Below, piece after piece: positions 18,901-27,741 of a stretch of DNA of 64,000 nt (its first letter is position 1; every line of letters starts with the position of its first letter). Source of the stretch: Acididesulfobacillus acetoxydans (GTDB lineage: Bacteria > Bacillota > Desulfitobacteriia > Desulfitobacteriales > Desulfitobacteriaceae); assembly GCF_900016645.1 (NCBI RefSeq), contig NZ_CDGJ01000048.1. One strand, written 5' to 3'. The notes beneath the pieces were generated by a model. It was not told the DNA's origin. It did no database searches and worked only from the letters and a program-made list of their open reading frames with translations. The position numbers and the translations under genes are program-made.

Positions 18901-19079
18901 GAACCGGCACAGAGACTTTATCTCCGATGGCGGCCGTTATCACATTTGGTCTTGGACTTTCCACCTTGGTTACTCTCGTTTTGGTGCCGGTTATGTACAT
19001 GCTCTTGGATTCGCTGATTCAAAAACTGCCTAAAAACGGTTACATCGACGATAAAGAGGGAGGGTACCCGCTGGATTGA
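15955..19079 (+). pseudogene. RND-family efflux pump (AcrB/MdtC-like), frameshifted
   Basis: Two frames, 15955-18558 and 18555-19079, together encode a full ~1040-residue RND pump with N-terminal IRRPVTISMIMLAAM, the pore-domain repeats, central TM bundle (ITLGSLAIALGSLVDFSVVVLES) and C-terminal bundle (ILVYMVMAGMFESL, GLVTNSAIVLVDYTNQLRRQG). The break lies near 18510-18520: shifting one base yields QVLQKDAFKALGGGLVISVILVYMV, the expected helix. The overlapping GTG at 18555 could not make a working C-terminal piece alone. RND pumps export lipophilic compounds with the adaptor encoded upstream. True decay or an indel error are both possible. Confidence 0.85.
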
Positions 19080-19827
19080 TGTGCCCAACCTAATGCATAT
19101 TTGACTAAATCAAGCAACTGTTCCACCACGTTACCAATCGCTCGACCCGAACGCATGACAAGCGGGCAGTTTCTGCGTAACAGAACTGCCCCCACTTGAT
19201 AGTGTCTACTCCGTGATTATGGCGCTAGAGGGCATAGAGGCCTGAGTTAAAGTAATTCTGACGCAGATTCCCGATGCACGGCTTAACGAACGGATTCGCA
19301 AACTAATTTTGGAGTTACCGAATTTAGACCTTAATGGTATTGCCATTTCCGGTGTGCCGCAGCCAGTCGTCTCGCTAAATTCGACTTAACAACTTGGAGT
19401 TTGGGAGGGAATAAGTGACGTCTTCTGGGCCTCCGGTTCTTTACCTCGCTTCTAAATAACGATATAATAATGTCAAAAAGAGAGAGGCCTAACAACTTTC
19501 GGAAATACAGAGGTGCCCTCTCTGCATAAGGATATTCTTTTTAAGCACTCAACCGGGATATTCGCCAACCGCGTCCTGAGCTTCTTATGACCTTAATATC
19601 ACCCCGATTGTTTCGGGCAGAACCGGCAAATCTGCGGACCATCAAGGTTTAGAAAAAGATGATGGACTCTGTCTTCTGTATTGGCCGATGACAGCTATTT
19701 GCATCTGGAATTTCTGCCAGTTTACCCTTGACAAGTTCTGAATTTCTTCCTTGAGTAGGCCGGTGGTTTCTCTAACCTTGTCGATAGTCATACCTTTGAA
19801 AAAAGTACAATTTTCGTCAGGTCCGGA
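19080..19827. other. remnant-rich spacer
   Basis: It holds a hairpin GGGCAGTTTCTG/CAGAACTGCCC (19164-19191, one bulge). A forward fragment (about 19251-19389) encodes IPDARLNERIRKLILELPNL and ends VPQPVVSLNST. On the minus strand near 19640-19800 is the tail of an Rpn-type transposase-like protein (KGMTIDKVRETTGLLKEEIQ). None has a complete gene structure. Confidence 0.4.
19640..19812 (-). pseudogene. C-terminus of an Rpn/PD-(D/E)xK transposase-like protein
   Basis: The minus-strand frame encodes CTFFKGMTIDKVRETTGL followed by LKEEIQNL, which matches the C-terminal 'G-x-T-x-e-x-v-x-x-i-T-G-L-s-x-e-e-i' helix pair of Rpn-family proteins. The nuclease domain is absent. Confidence 0.5.
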
Positions 19828-19842
19828 ATGAGGTGGCAGCTC

Positions 19843-21921
19843 GTGGCTGAGAGTTTCATCAATGTCTGTCCCAGAGACTGTTTCAGCAGTTGCCGTTTAA
19901 AAACGACGGTGGACAAAGGAAAAATCATTAGTCTCACGGGAGATCCGAAAGACCCCTACACGCACGGCGCCCTCTGTGCCAAAGGGTATACCTATCGGCG
20001 CTCACAGGATGACCCCGAGAGGATCCTGTATCCGTTAAAACAGGAGGGAAAAGGATCCGGGCGATGGCGGCGCCTTTCCTGGGATGAGGCTTTAGGGGAA
20101 ATCGCGGAGCGACTGGCGCGGATTAAAAGAGAAGAAAAGACTCTGTTGTCTGTCGCTTTGGACAAATACTTGGGGAGCACAGGGCTCCTCAACGGGACGG
20201 TCGATGCCTTTTTCCGCAGCCTGGGTCCTGTGACAACGATCATCGGCTCTCCCTGTGAACCGGCGGGGGTGGATGCACTTTTGCTCAGCTATGGTGCCTG
20301 CCGGAAGCCTGATCCGGAAGATATGGCGAAGGCGCGCTTGATCTTTATTTGGGGAGCGAATCCGGCCTGGACGGCGTCCCAGCAAATGCGCTATGTTTAC
20401 GAAGCGCGGTCACGGGGGGCTGTGCTGGTGGTTATCGATCCGCAATTTTCGGCCACGGCGGCCCGCGGCGACCTCTACGTGGAGGTGAGACCGGGCGGAG
20501 ACGGTTATCTGGCACTGGGGATGGCTAAGGTGCTGTGGGAAGAGGGACTTACGGACGAAAAGTTTCTGCGTGAGGCGAGTTGGGGTTGGGAAGCTTACAA
20601 GGAGTATGTGGAGAGTCTGCATTGGCCGGACATCACGGAGGAGAGCGGGGTGAGCGAGCCGGACATCCGGGATTTAGCCCGTCTCTTTGCCGGGCACAAG
20701 CCCGCGACCCTATGGCTGGGGATCGGGGCCCAACATCACCCCTCAGCGGGTCAGAGTTTTCGCGCCATCGATGCCTTGGCGGCCTTGACGGGAAATATCG
20801 GTATTCCCGGCGGCAATGTGCATTATGCGCTGCCGGCCGCGGCAGCGGAGGCAGGGACCTTTCCGGCTCTCGTTTTCCAGACTGAGGTGGAAAGAGGACT
20901 GCGGGCTGAGGATGGAAAAAACGCATCACGGTGCATTCCCACCGGGCGGTATCGGGAATTGGCGGAGTTGGACCCGGCCCTGCGCTTTCTTTGGGTGGCC
21001 GGACGGAACCCGGTGGCCCAGAATCCGGAGAGCGCCCGTGTTCGGGATGTTCTCAAGCAGATGGAGACGGTGGTGGTGGTGGAGCAAAAGATGACGGCTA
21101 CAGCCGCTCTGGCGGACTACCTTTTGCCGGCAGCCGATTTTTTAGAATACGAAGATGTTATCGTTTCGACTTGGCACTATGGGGTTGCGCTCAACCAGAA
21201 AGCCCTGGAACCGGCCGGTGAAAGCCGCCCGGATTTCTGGATCGTACGTGAGCTGGCGCGAAAACTAAATGCCCTCAGCCCCGGGTTTAGTACTTTTCCA
21301 ATTGACTTAGAAGCGGAGGACTGGTTGGATAGGGCATTGAAGCCGTATTACTCCGGCTGGGGTATGAAGCATTACCGGGAGCTGGCGGAGCGGCCGGCGC
21401 GGCTCAGCCTGCCCGCCGTTCCCTGGCGGGATCGCAGGTTTTTGACCCCTTCGGGCAAATACGAATTCTACTCGCAACGGGCGGAAAGGTTGGGGGTATC
21501 TCCTCTGCCCATTCCGGAGCGCCGGGGAAAGAGGTCTTCCGTTTATCCCTTGCAAATGCTCAGTGTACGCAGTTTTGCCGCTTTAAACTCCCAGTTTGGC
21601 CAGCTGTTTCATCTTCTGACCGGAGAAGGTCCCAAATTACTCGTTCATCCGGATACGGCACGGGCCAAAGGGATCGAGGACGGAGGAGGGGCCTGCGTAT
21701 ACAATGACTTGGGGGAGATTTGCCTGCCGGCTCTTTACACGCGCTCTGTTTCGCCAGATCTTGTGGTGACTTTTCTCGGCAGTCAAGATGGGAAGGAAAA
21801 GGGTCTGAATGTGCTTTTGAATTTGCGTGAAAGCGACCTGGGAGTTCTCAGCAGCGGAGCCAAAGGGCTCTCTTTCCAATCATGTTATGTCAATTTGGTA
21901 AGGTGTGTGGAACGTGGGTGA
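19843..21921 (+). CDS. molybdopterin oxidoreductase catalytic subunit (cytoplasmic type)
   Basis: About 692 residues from GTG 19843, which has GAGGTGG at 19830-19836; ATG 19828 is the alternative. It belongs to the DMSO-reductase superfamily. A [4Fe-4S] motif C-x3-C-x3-C-x27-C is seen (Cys 14, 18, 22, 50 counted from 19828). CEPAG at ~143 is a candidate Mo/W-ligand Cys. The cofactor-binding domains follow (IWGANPAWTASQQMRY, VVIDPQFSATA, ALTGNIGIPGG) and a C-terminal dinucleotide-binding domain. There is no Tat or other signal peptide, so it should act in the cytoplasm. It overlaps an Fe-S subunit gene by 17 bp. The substrate is unknown. Formate or a small organic or inorganic oxyanion are possibilities. 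Confidence 0.85.
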   Translation: MAESFINVCPRDCFSSCRLKTTVDKGKIISLTGDPKDPYTHGALCAKGYTYRRSQDDPERILYPLKQEGKGSGRWRRLSWDEALGEIAERLARIKREEKTLLSVALDKYLGSTGLLNGTVDAFFRSLGPVTTIIGSPCEPAGVDALLLSYGACRKPDPEDMAKARLIFIWGANPAWTASQQMRYVYEARSRGAVLVVIDPQFSATAARGDLYVEVRPGGDGYLALGMAKVLWEEGLTDEKFLREASWGWEAYKEYVESLHWPDITEESGVSEPDIRDLARLFAGHKPATLWLGIGAQHHPSAGQSFRAIDALAALTGNIGIPGGNVHYALPAAAAEAGTFPALVFQTEVERGLRAEDGKNASRCIPTGRYRELAELDPALRFLWVAGRNPVAQNPESARVRDVLKQMETVVVVEQKMTATAALADYLLPAADFLEYEDVIVSTWHYGVALNQKALEPAGESRPDFWIVRELARKLNALSPGFSTFPIDLEAEDWLDRALKPYYSGWGMKHYRELAERPARLSLPAVPWRDRRFLTPSGKYEFYSQRAERLGVSPLPIPERRGKRSSVYPLQMLSVRSFAALNSQFGQLFHLLTGEGPKLLVHPDTARAKGIEDGGGACVYNDLGEICLPALYTRSVSPDLVVTFLGSQDGKEKGLNVLLNLRESDLGVLSSGAKGLSFQSCYVNLVRCVERG

Positions 21922-22516
21922 GAAAACTTTTTTGCTGGATCCGAATCTTTGCCTCGGCTGCAGGGCCTGTCAAATGGCCTGTGCCGCAAACCGGGGTTTA
22001 GCGCCGGGGGTCTTTTTACGGCGTGTGAAGGAGGTAGAGCTCAGGCGCAAGGGTCAATGGGTCAAGTATTTTTTGTCTTCGGCTTGTCACCAATGCCAGA
22101 ACCCCGAGTGTGTGCGCCTGTGTCCGGAGAAAGCGTTGCGCAAACGCAAAGACGGCATTGTCATTCTGGATGCCGGCAAATGTTCGGGGTGTGGGGTTTG
22201 CCTGCAAGGTTGTCCGTTTGAGGCGCCGGTGCGGGACCCTGAAACGGGCCGGGTCTTGAAATGCGACTTTTGCTACGAGCGGGTGGACGAGGGGCTAGTG
22301 CCCTTTTGTGTCGAGGCTTGCCCAGTCAATGCTTTGCGATTGATCGAGCTCAGTGATGAGAGAGAAGAAAACCCGGAGTGGGTGCGCAGGTTGCCGGGAG
22401 TGGAGAACGTACAGTTGACACATCCCTCTATCCGGTACTACCCTTTGCGGGAAGGACGGCAGGTCAGACGCCACTGGGAAGCTCGGAAAGCGGGGACCAA
22501 GCGTGGGGAGGAATGA
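21905..22516 (+). CDS. 4Fe-4S electron-transfer subunit (DmsB/HycB type)
   Basis: The 203-residue ferredoxin-like protein has four cysteine clusters, starting CLGCRACQMAC, then CHQCQNPECVRLCPE, CSGCGVCLQGCP and CDFC...CVEACP, enough for four [4Fe-4S] clusters. It would carry electrons to or from the catalytic subunit encoded just upstream (17-bp overlap). No membrane anchor gene follows, so the pair is probably soluble or uses another module's anchor. GTG 21905 or 21914 are both possible starts. Confidence 0.85.
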   Translation: MWNVGEKTFLLDPNLCLGCRACQMACAANRGLAPGVFLRRVKEVELRRKGQWVKYFLSSACHQCQNPECVRLCPEKALRKRKDGIVILDAGKCSGCGVCLQGCPFEAPVRDPETGRVLKCDFCYERVDEGLVPFCVEACPVNALRLIELSDEREENPEWVRRLPGVENVQLTHPSIRYYPLREGRQVRRHWEARKAGTKRGEE

Positions 22517-24173
22517 GCGGAGCCTTCGCCTGGAGTGGCTCGAGGCTTTCCTGAAAGGTCGGGATATCCCTTACTATGCGCGTAAAATAGCCGGAAAACT
22601 GTTGCGTCCGGTGGTGATTGTCAGTACGGCGGGTCGCGTGTTGGCTTTTCATGACCCTTCGGGTTCGGGGTTTGTACCCGGGGATTTTTCTCCCCCCCTT
22701 GCCTTCGGTCGAGATTGGGGGAAGCCGGCGCTCATGACTTGCGCCGAACTCCCGAGAACCTGTGGTAAGTGGCCGGGCCGCGGGAAAAGCGGGGAGATTG
22801 AGTATTTGGCCGTACCTTTAGTCGCCGAAAATCGTTACCTGGGATCTGTGTTCATTCTCGGTCAGCCTGTGCTGACCGCGGAGGAAGAGGAATACCTTTG
22901 GCAGGCGGCTCTGGCTCTCTTGCTCGTTTTCGAGGAAACGGAGCGCGGGCGGCTGAAGGAGGAGGGATACCAGACGGAATTTGTCCGCGACATTCTCTAT
23001 AACAACTATGATTCGCGCCGGGACATCCTTGACAAAGCCCGCTTTTGGCATTGGGACCTGAGCGGGGCTTGGGCTTTGGTCGTGGCCGAAGAAAGAGGAG
23101 GGGCACATTCCCCGGACATTCAAACCGGGGTGAAGAAGAAAAAGGAGAAGAGAGACAAAGAGATAGAGAAAGAGACCGAGGTAGAGAAAGAGAAAGGGAA
23201 AGAGACGAAGGTAGAGAAAGGGGCGGAGGTAGAGAAGAAAGAGGCGAAAGTAGAGAAAGAGACGAAGCTAGAGAAAGGAACGACGGTAGAGGAAGAGACG
23301 GAGGTAGAAAAGAAAAAGACGCAAGTAAAGAAAGAAAAAAAGAAAGAGACGGAGGCGGCGAACGGGAAAGAGCAAGAGCAAGAGAAAGAGCAAGAGAAAG
23401 AGCAAGAGAAAGAGCAAGAGAAAGAGAAAGAGCAAGAGCAAGGGAATGAGAAAAGGAGTCTCGTTTATGGATTCGGCACCGGCCCGGCCCTTTTCGCGGC
23501 ACATGCGGAGGGAAAACTAAAAGACTGGATAGTGCGCGCCATGCCCTTGGTGGGGCGGGATCACAGCCGAGAAACCCGGCGCCCCCACGCTATTATTCTT
23601 AATGCCCAGCTTCTGATATTGGTGCCGTTACTCGGCAAGGAGGAGAAACAACATAGGATGACGGTGTCGTCTTTCCTCGGGGATCTCCTGGAAGCGGGCG
23701 GCCGTCTGGGCCTTGCCCCTCTGGACATAGGGGTCGGTACCTTCGCCGATGCGATCGATGGGGTGTACAAGGTCTATCAGGAAGCGAAGCTGGCTCTGGA
23801 ACTCGGTAAGGCCTTCGCTTACGACGGTCCGTGCTATTTTGCCGAAATGGGAGTTCTCAAGTTTATCTTCAGTCAGCCCGCCCGGGAACTGCAGGAGTTC
23901 AGTCAGCGTATTTTGGGCATTCTTATCAGGTATGATGAAGAAACGGAGGCGGATCTGCTGGAAACCCTGCAGGGCTATTTTGAAGCCCGAATGCAGGTAC
24001 CGGAATGTGCCCGCACTCTTTTTGTGCATGAGAATACTTTGCGCGGCCGCTTGAAAAAGATCGAACAACTGACAGGTTTCGAGCTTCATCGTGTCGATCA
24101 TTTGGCCAACCTCTATATCGCGTTGCAGGTCAGACGTTTAGGCGGGCAATCTCCGGGACCGAAGAGGGAATGA
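22503..24173 (+). CDS. PucR/CdaR-like regulator with a large charged repeat insertion
   Basis: The 556-residue product overlaps the Fe-S gene by 14 bp. Residues ~1-200 form a sensor-like N-terminal region (AVPLVAENRYLGSVFILG). Residues ~325-480 resemble the PucR GGDEF-like middle domain (LDIGVGTFADAIDGVYKVYQEA). The end is the HTH_30 DNA-binding helix pair (FVHENTLRGRLKKIEQLTGF). Between them, residues ~210-318 are almost purely Lys, Glu and Gln, coded by short purine repeats including a 12-base GAGAAAGAGCAA-type tandem tract at 23367-23441. Relatives are about 400-450 residues without it. It probably controls the upstream or downstream molybdoenzyme operon. The ligand is unknown. Confidence 0.8.
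   Translation: MGRNERSLRLEWLEAFLKGRDIPYYARKIAGKLLRPVVIVSTAGRVLAFHDPSGSGFVPGDFSPPLAFGRDWGKPALMTCAELPRTCGKWPGRGKSGEIEYLAVPLVAENRYLGSVFILGQPVLTAEEEEYLWQAALALLLVFEETERGRLKEEGYQTEFVRDILYNNYDSRRDILDKARFWHWDLSGAWALVVAEERGGAHSPDIQTGVKKKKEKRDKEIEKETEVEKEKGKETKVEKGAEVEKKEAKVEKETKLEKGTTVEEETEVEKKKTQVKKEKKKETEAANGKEQEQEKEQEKEQEKEQEKEKEQEQGNEKRSLVYGFGTGPALFAAHAEGKLKDWIVRAMPLVGRDHSRETRRPHAIILNAQLLILVPLLGKEEKQHRMTVSSFLGDLLEAGGRLGLAPLDIGVGTFADAIDGVYKVYQEAKLALELGKAFAYDGPCYFAEMGVLKFIFSQPARELQEFSQRILGILIRYDEETEADLLETLQGYFEARMQVPECARTLFVHENTLRGRLKKIEQLTGFELHRVDHLANLYIALQVRRLGGQSPGPKRE
23367..23441 (+). repeat. intragenic purine-rich tandem repeat
   Basis: Runs of GAGCAA and GAGAAA hexamers in roughly 12-base units encode (EQEK)n in the middle of the PucR-like regulator. 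All units stay in frame. Confidence 0.85.
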
Positions 24174-24376
24174 GGGGTTCTCCGCCGGTGCACGCAAGGA
24201 GCGGAAGAAATGGGGAAAAAGTGTGTCCAATCTGGGCCCGTCAACGTCCTTTTTGCCCTAAAAGCTCGAAAATGTGGACATCTTGCCCCGTCAAAATCTT
24301 AATACACAATCGCATTCGGACATTATGCGGCAGCCAAAACAATCGGGAATTCCGATAAAAGCAGAGCAGAGAAGAT

Positions 24377-24405
24377 GGAGTTTTCAACAGTGAAAACTCC
24401 TTTTT
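24377..24405 (+). terminator. rho-independent terminator
   Basis: GGAGTTTTCA-ACAG-TGAAAACTCC is a perfect 10-bp hairpin followed by TTTTT. It separates the PucR-like gene from the second molybdoenzyme operon. Confidence 0.9.
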
Positions 24406-24519
24406 ATCGTGGTTTCCACAAAGGTGAAAGCTTGCGGCAAAACGTATTAATAGACGATGGACAAAACGCTTTGACAGAACGCTTTAAAGAAAGTACGTGT
24501 CCAAGTTAGGAGGGGGATT
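24406..24519 (+). promoter_or_regulatory. leader and likely promoter of the second molybdoenzyme operon
   Basis: TTGACA at about 24473 is a perfect -35 box, but the matching -10 (around TACGTG) is poor, suggesting activator-dependent transcription. AGGAGGGG at 24509-24516 is the ribosome site of the next gene. Confidence 0.35.
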
Positions 24520-27000
24520 ATGCCAAGAATCAAGCGGCGTCAGTTCATTAAAGGGATGGCAGGCGGCGTTGCGGCTGTAGGCGTGGGCCTATCCGGCCTG
24601 CGTTATCTGGAGCCGGCCGGGGTGGCCTCGGCTTCACCTTTGACTTCTGCTCCAGAGGAGAAGCTTTACCGCACTGGGCATTCCAACAATTGTGATGGAT
24701 CCTGCGGGCACACGGTCCACGTGGTGGGCAACCGGGCCACTTTTATTGAGAGCGCTCCCTGGGAATCGAGCATTGACGGGAAAGTCAAAGAGGACTATCC
24801 GCCCCGTATCTGCTTGCGCGGTGTGTCCCAATTGCAAAACACATACAGCCCGGATCGGGTCAAATACCCTTACCGGAGGGTGGGCCCCCGCGGGTCGGGA
24901 AAATGGGAGCGCATCAGCTGGGAAGAGGCGACGACGGCTATTGCCGAGAACTTCCGCAAAGCACAAGAGAAATACGGCGCAAAGTCGGTTTGGATCGCTC
25001 CGTACACCGGTTCTCTCAGTTTGATTGAAGGGGTGATCGGGGCCGGTTATCGTTTTGCCAGCGCCATCGGAGCTTCAGCCGGGGATTTTGAGGGAGACAA
25101 CGAAGGGGACAGCGCCTGCCCGGCCGGGTTTAACTATGTCTTGGCCGATCCGACGCTTCCGGCCAATGGCGGCGGGATCTTTGACGGGCACGAATATCTG
25201 GATTACCTGAATTCGAAAGTGATTTTCCTCTGGGCCAACAATCTGGCCGAGACCTCGATTCCGGATTGGCGCACCATTTGTGATGCCCGGAAAAACGGCA
25301 CTAAGCTCGTCGTGCTGGACCCGCGTTATACGCCCACCGCGGCGGCGGCTGACCTTTGGGTGCCGATCCGGCCGGGGACGGACACAGCTTTGGTCGACGG
25401 CATGATCCGCTGGATCATTCAGAACAAACGTTTTGATGAGGCTTATGTGCGTCAATACACCGTAGCCCCGTACCTGATTCATCCTTTGACGAAGAAGTTC
25501 TTGAAGCATAAAGACATTGTGGCCGGGGGTGAGGACAAGTACCTGGTGGTCGATGAACAGGACGGTTCGGTCAAGAAATGGGACGATCCCGGCTTGAGCA
25601 AACCGTCTCTGTGGGGAACGCACGCGGTCGGCGCTTTGAAGGCCAGGACAGCCCTGCAGGTGTTGGCCGATACCCTGAATAAATACACGCCTGAGTATAC
25701 GGCGAAGATCACGGATGTGGATGCGAAGACCGTGGTGCAACTGGCGGAACTTTATGCGGGGAATCATCCGGCCGGAGTGAAAGCCGGTTTCGGTCTTTCG
25801 CACTGGTATCGCGCAGATCTGACTTTCCAAGCGCTCCTGACGCTGTCGGCCTTGACCGGAAACATCGGCGTGCACGGCGGCGGTGTCACTATTTACAGCG
25901 GCGCCCTTTTGACCACGGCCTATGACATTCCGAGCTGGTTTTATCCCGATAAAAAACAGTACACTTATTTACCCCCTATGCAGGCGTGTGATGCCATGCT
26001 GGAGAGCAAACCCTATCCCGTCAAAGCCGCCTGGTTCATGGTTGATAATTATGCCCAGCAGATGTCGGATCGCAACAAGGTGATGAAAGCTCTCAACTCG
26101 CTGGACTTCTTAGTCGTGTCCGACTATGTCCTCTCGGCGACGGCGGAACTGGCCGATATCGTCTTACCGGCTTGCACTTATCTGGAGAAGACGGATTTGC
26201 TCGGCTCCGGTAATTATTATCTTCAGTATATGCCCAAGACGATTCAGCCGCTTTGGGAATCGAAATCCGACTTTGAGGCTATCGGCCTGGTCGCCGAGAA
26301 GATGGGAGTCGGACAGTATTTTCATAAGACTCCGGATGATTTTATCAAAGAAGTTCTCCATATCGGGGATCCCCAAGCGGATCCCACGGTGCGCGGTCTC
26401 ACTTGGGACCAGCTGACGAAGGGTGCTTACCGGCTGAATACGGAAAGTGTCCCCTATGTGCCTTTTTACAACAAACAATTTCCGACCAAGTCGGGAAAAA
26501 TCGAGTTTTACGTGGAATTACTCATTCCCTATGAGCAAGAGGTCTGTGATTACAAAGAACAAGCGGAGGCTTTTCCCAATAATCCTCTCTTACAAAAATA
26601 TCCTTTAGTTTTTCTCAGCACGCATACTCGCTTCCGCACGCATTCACAGTATTGCAATTTGCCTTGGCTGAAGGAAATCAACAATAACGGGGAAGGATTC
26701 CTGGAAATCAATCCGCGGGATGCCGCCAAACGGGGAATTGCGGACGGAGATGTGGTGCGGGTGTTTAACGGGCGGGGAGAGATGAAAGTACGGGCCCGCC
26801 TGACGGAAGGGATTAAACAGGGCGTGACCAACTGCTACCAAGGCGGCTGGGCGACCCGCCAGGTGAAACACTATATCGAAGGGCACCCGAACAATCTGAC
26901 CCATCAGATCGCCAACCCCGCCCAGACGATTGTTCCGAACTTCCAATCCAACGCGGCCTATTATGATTGTTTGGTCCAAGTCGAAAAGGTAAAGGGGTGA
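24520..27000 (+). CDS. Tat-exported molybdopterin oxidoreductase catalytic subunit
   Basis: The 826-residue DMSO-reductase-family protein has a twin-arginine signal (RRQFIK at residues 6-11, then a hydrophobic stretch), so it is exported folded. The Fe-S motif is His54-x3-Cys58-x3-Cys62-x35-Cys98 rather than all-Cys; HxxxCxxxC is the NarG/ethylbenzene-dehydrogenase (type II) pattern. An Asp-rich segment GDFEGDNEGD (189-197) lies where a Mo-ligand Asp would be expected. Other cofactor motifs include WANNLAETSIPDWR, LDPRYTPTAAAAD and ALTGNIGVHGGG. It heads an operon with an Fe-S subunit, NrfD-type anchor and TorD chaperone, so it is a respiratory reductase or dehydrogenase facing outside. The substrate cannot be read from the sequence. 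Confidence 0.88.
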   Translation: MPRIKRRQFIKGMAGGVAAVGVGLSGLRYLEPAGVASASPLTSAPEEKLYRTGHSNNCDGSCGHTVHVVGNRATFIESAPWESSIDGKVKEDYPPRICLRGVSQLQNTYSPDRVKYPYRRVGPRGSGKWERISWEEATTAIAENFRKAQEKYGAKSVWIAPYTGSLSLIEGVIGAGYRFASAIGASAGDFEGDNEGDSACPAGFNYVLADPTLPANGGGIFDGHEYLDYLNSKVIFLWANNLAETSIPDWRTICDARKNGTKLVVLDPRYTPTAAAADLWVPIRPGTDTALVDGMIRWIIQNKRFDEAYVRQYTVAPYLIHPLTKKFLKHKDIVAGGEDKYLVVDEQDGSVKKWDDPGLSKPSLWGTHAVGALKARTALQVLADTLNKYTPEYTAKITDVDAKTVVQLAELYAGNHPAGVKAGFGLSHWYRADLTFQALLTLSALTGNIGVHGGGVTIYSGALLTTAYDIPSWFYPDKKQYTYLPPMQACDAMLESKPYPVKAAWFMVDNYAQQMSDRNKVMKALNSLDFLVVSDYVLSATAELADIVLPACTYLEKTDLLGSGNYYLQYMPKTIQPLWESKSDFEAIGLVAEKMGVGQYFHKTPDDFIKEVLHIGDPQADPTVRGLTWDQLTKGAYRLNTESVPYVPFYNKQFPTKSGKIEFYVELLIPYEQEVCDYKEQAEAFPNNPLLQKYPLVFLSTHTRFRTHSQYCNLPWLKEINNNGEGFLEINPRDAAKRGIADGDVVRVFNGRGEMKVRARLTEGIKQGVTNCYQGGWATRQVKHYIEGHPNNLTHQIANPAQTIVPNFQSNAAYYDCLVQVEKVKG

Positions 27001-27007
27001 ATAGAGT

Positions 27008-27724
27008 ATGACCAAGCATTGGGGCATGGTGATTGACCAGAATCGCTGTGTGGGCTGCTGGACCTGCGCGGTGAGCTGTAAATCCATCAACAACGAGCCC
27101 TTAGGGATCTTTTGGAACCGGGTGCTGACAGGCGAGCCGTCCGCGTCCGCATCCGTATCCGGCGCGCCGCCGGCCAGCCAGGCGATCGATGTGCCGCACG
27201 GCGTCTTTCCGAACCTGGCCTTAGCCTATCAGCCGACTGCTTGTCAGCATTGTGCCGACGCGCCTTGTGAGAAGGTCTGCCCCGTCTCGGCGACTTTCCG
27301 CCGGGAGGATGGAGTGGTTTTAGTGGATTTTGAGCGCTGCATCGGCTGTCGCTATTGTCTGGCCGCCTGTCCTTACGGGGCGCGGGCTTTCAATTGGGAA
27401 AAAGAACAGTATGCGCCGGATTTTCCGGTGGGTTACGGACGGGACTACCGCACGGGCGGAAGACTCGTCTTCACGCCGGTGCGCCCGGTGGGTGTGGCTG
27501 AGAAATGCACCTTCTGCGTTGAGCGGATCGATGTGGGAAAAAAACCGATGTGTGTGGAAACCTGTCCGGCGGGAGCCCGTATCTTCGGAGACTTGAATGA
27601 CCCGGCCAGTGAGGTCAGCCAAGCGGTGAACCGGCAAGGCGGACGGCAGTTGCTGGCTGATTTGGGGACCCGCCCGAGCGTTTACTATCTGGCTGTGGAT
27701 AGGCAAGGGCGCCTGACGGATTGA
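27008..27724 (+). CDS. 4Fe-4S electron-transfer subunit (DmsB/PhsB type)
   Basis: The 238-residue protein has the four-cluster cysteine pattern: CVGCWTCAVSC, CQHCADAPCEKVCP, CIGCRYCLAACP and CTFC...CVETCP. It starts 7 bp after the catalytic gene and passes electrons between it and the membrane subunit. A short Ser/Ala/Pro-rich insertion (EPSASASVSGAPPASQ, residues ~43-58) sits between the first and second cluster motifs and is not a family feature. The protein has no signal of its own and would be carried out by the Tat partner. Confidence 0.88.
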   Translation: MTKHWGMVIDQNRCVGCWTCAVSCKSINNEPLGIFWNRVLTGEPSASASVSGAPPASQAIDVPHGVFPNLALAYQPTACQHCADAPCEKVCPVSATFRREDGVVLVDFERCIGCRYCLAACPYGARAFNWEKEQYAPDFPVGYGRDYRTGGRLVFTPVRPVGVAEKCTFCVERIDVGKKPMCVETCPAGARIFGDLNDPASEVSQAVNRQGGRQLLADLGTRPSVYYLAVDRQGRLTD

Positions 27725-27741
27725 GAAAGGAGGGAACGGTT

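Noticed and set aside
18555..19079. Separate small RND-like protein
   Set aside because: It is the C-terminal transmembrane bundle of the pump encoded just upstream, cut off by a one-base shift.
22852..23502. Long Leu/Ser-rich open frame on the minus strand
   Set aside because: It is the complement of the GAGAAA/GAGCAA repeat tract in the PucR-like gene, where stop codons cannot occur; no ribosome site or domain.
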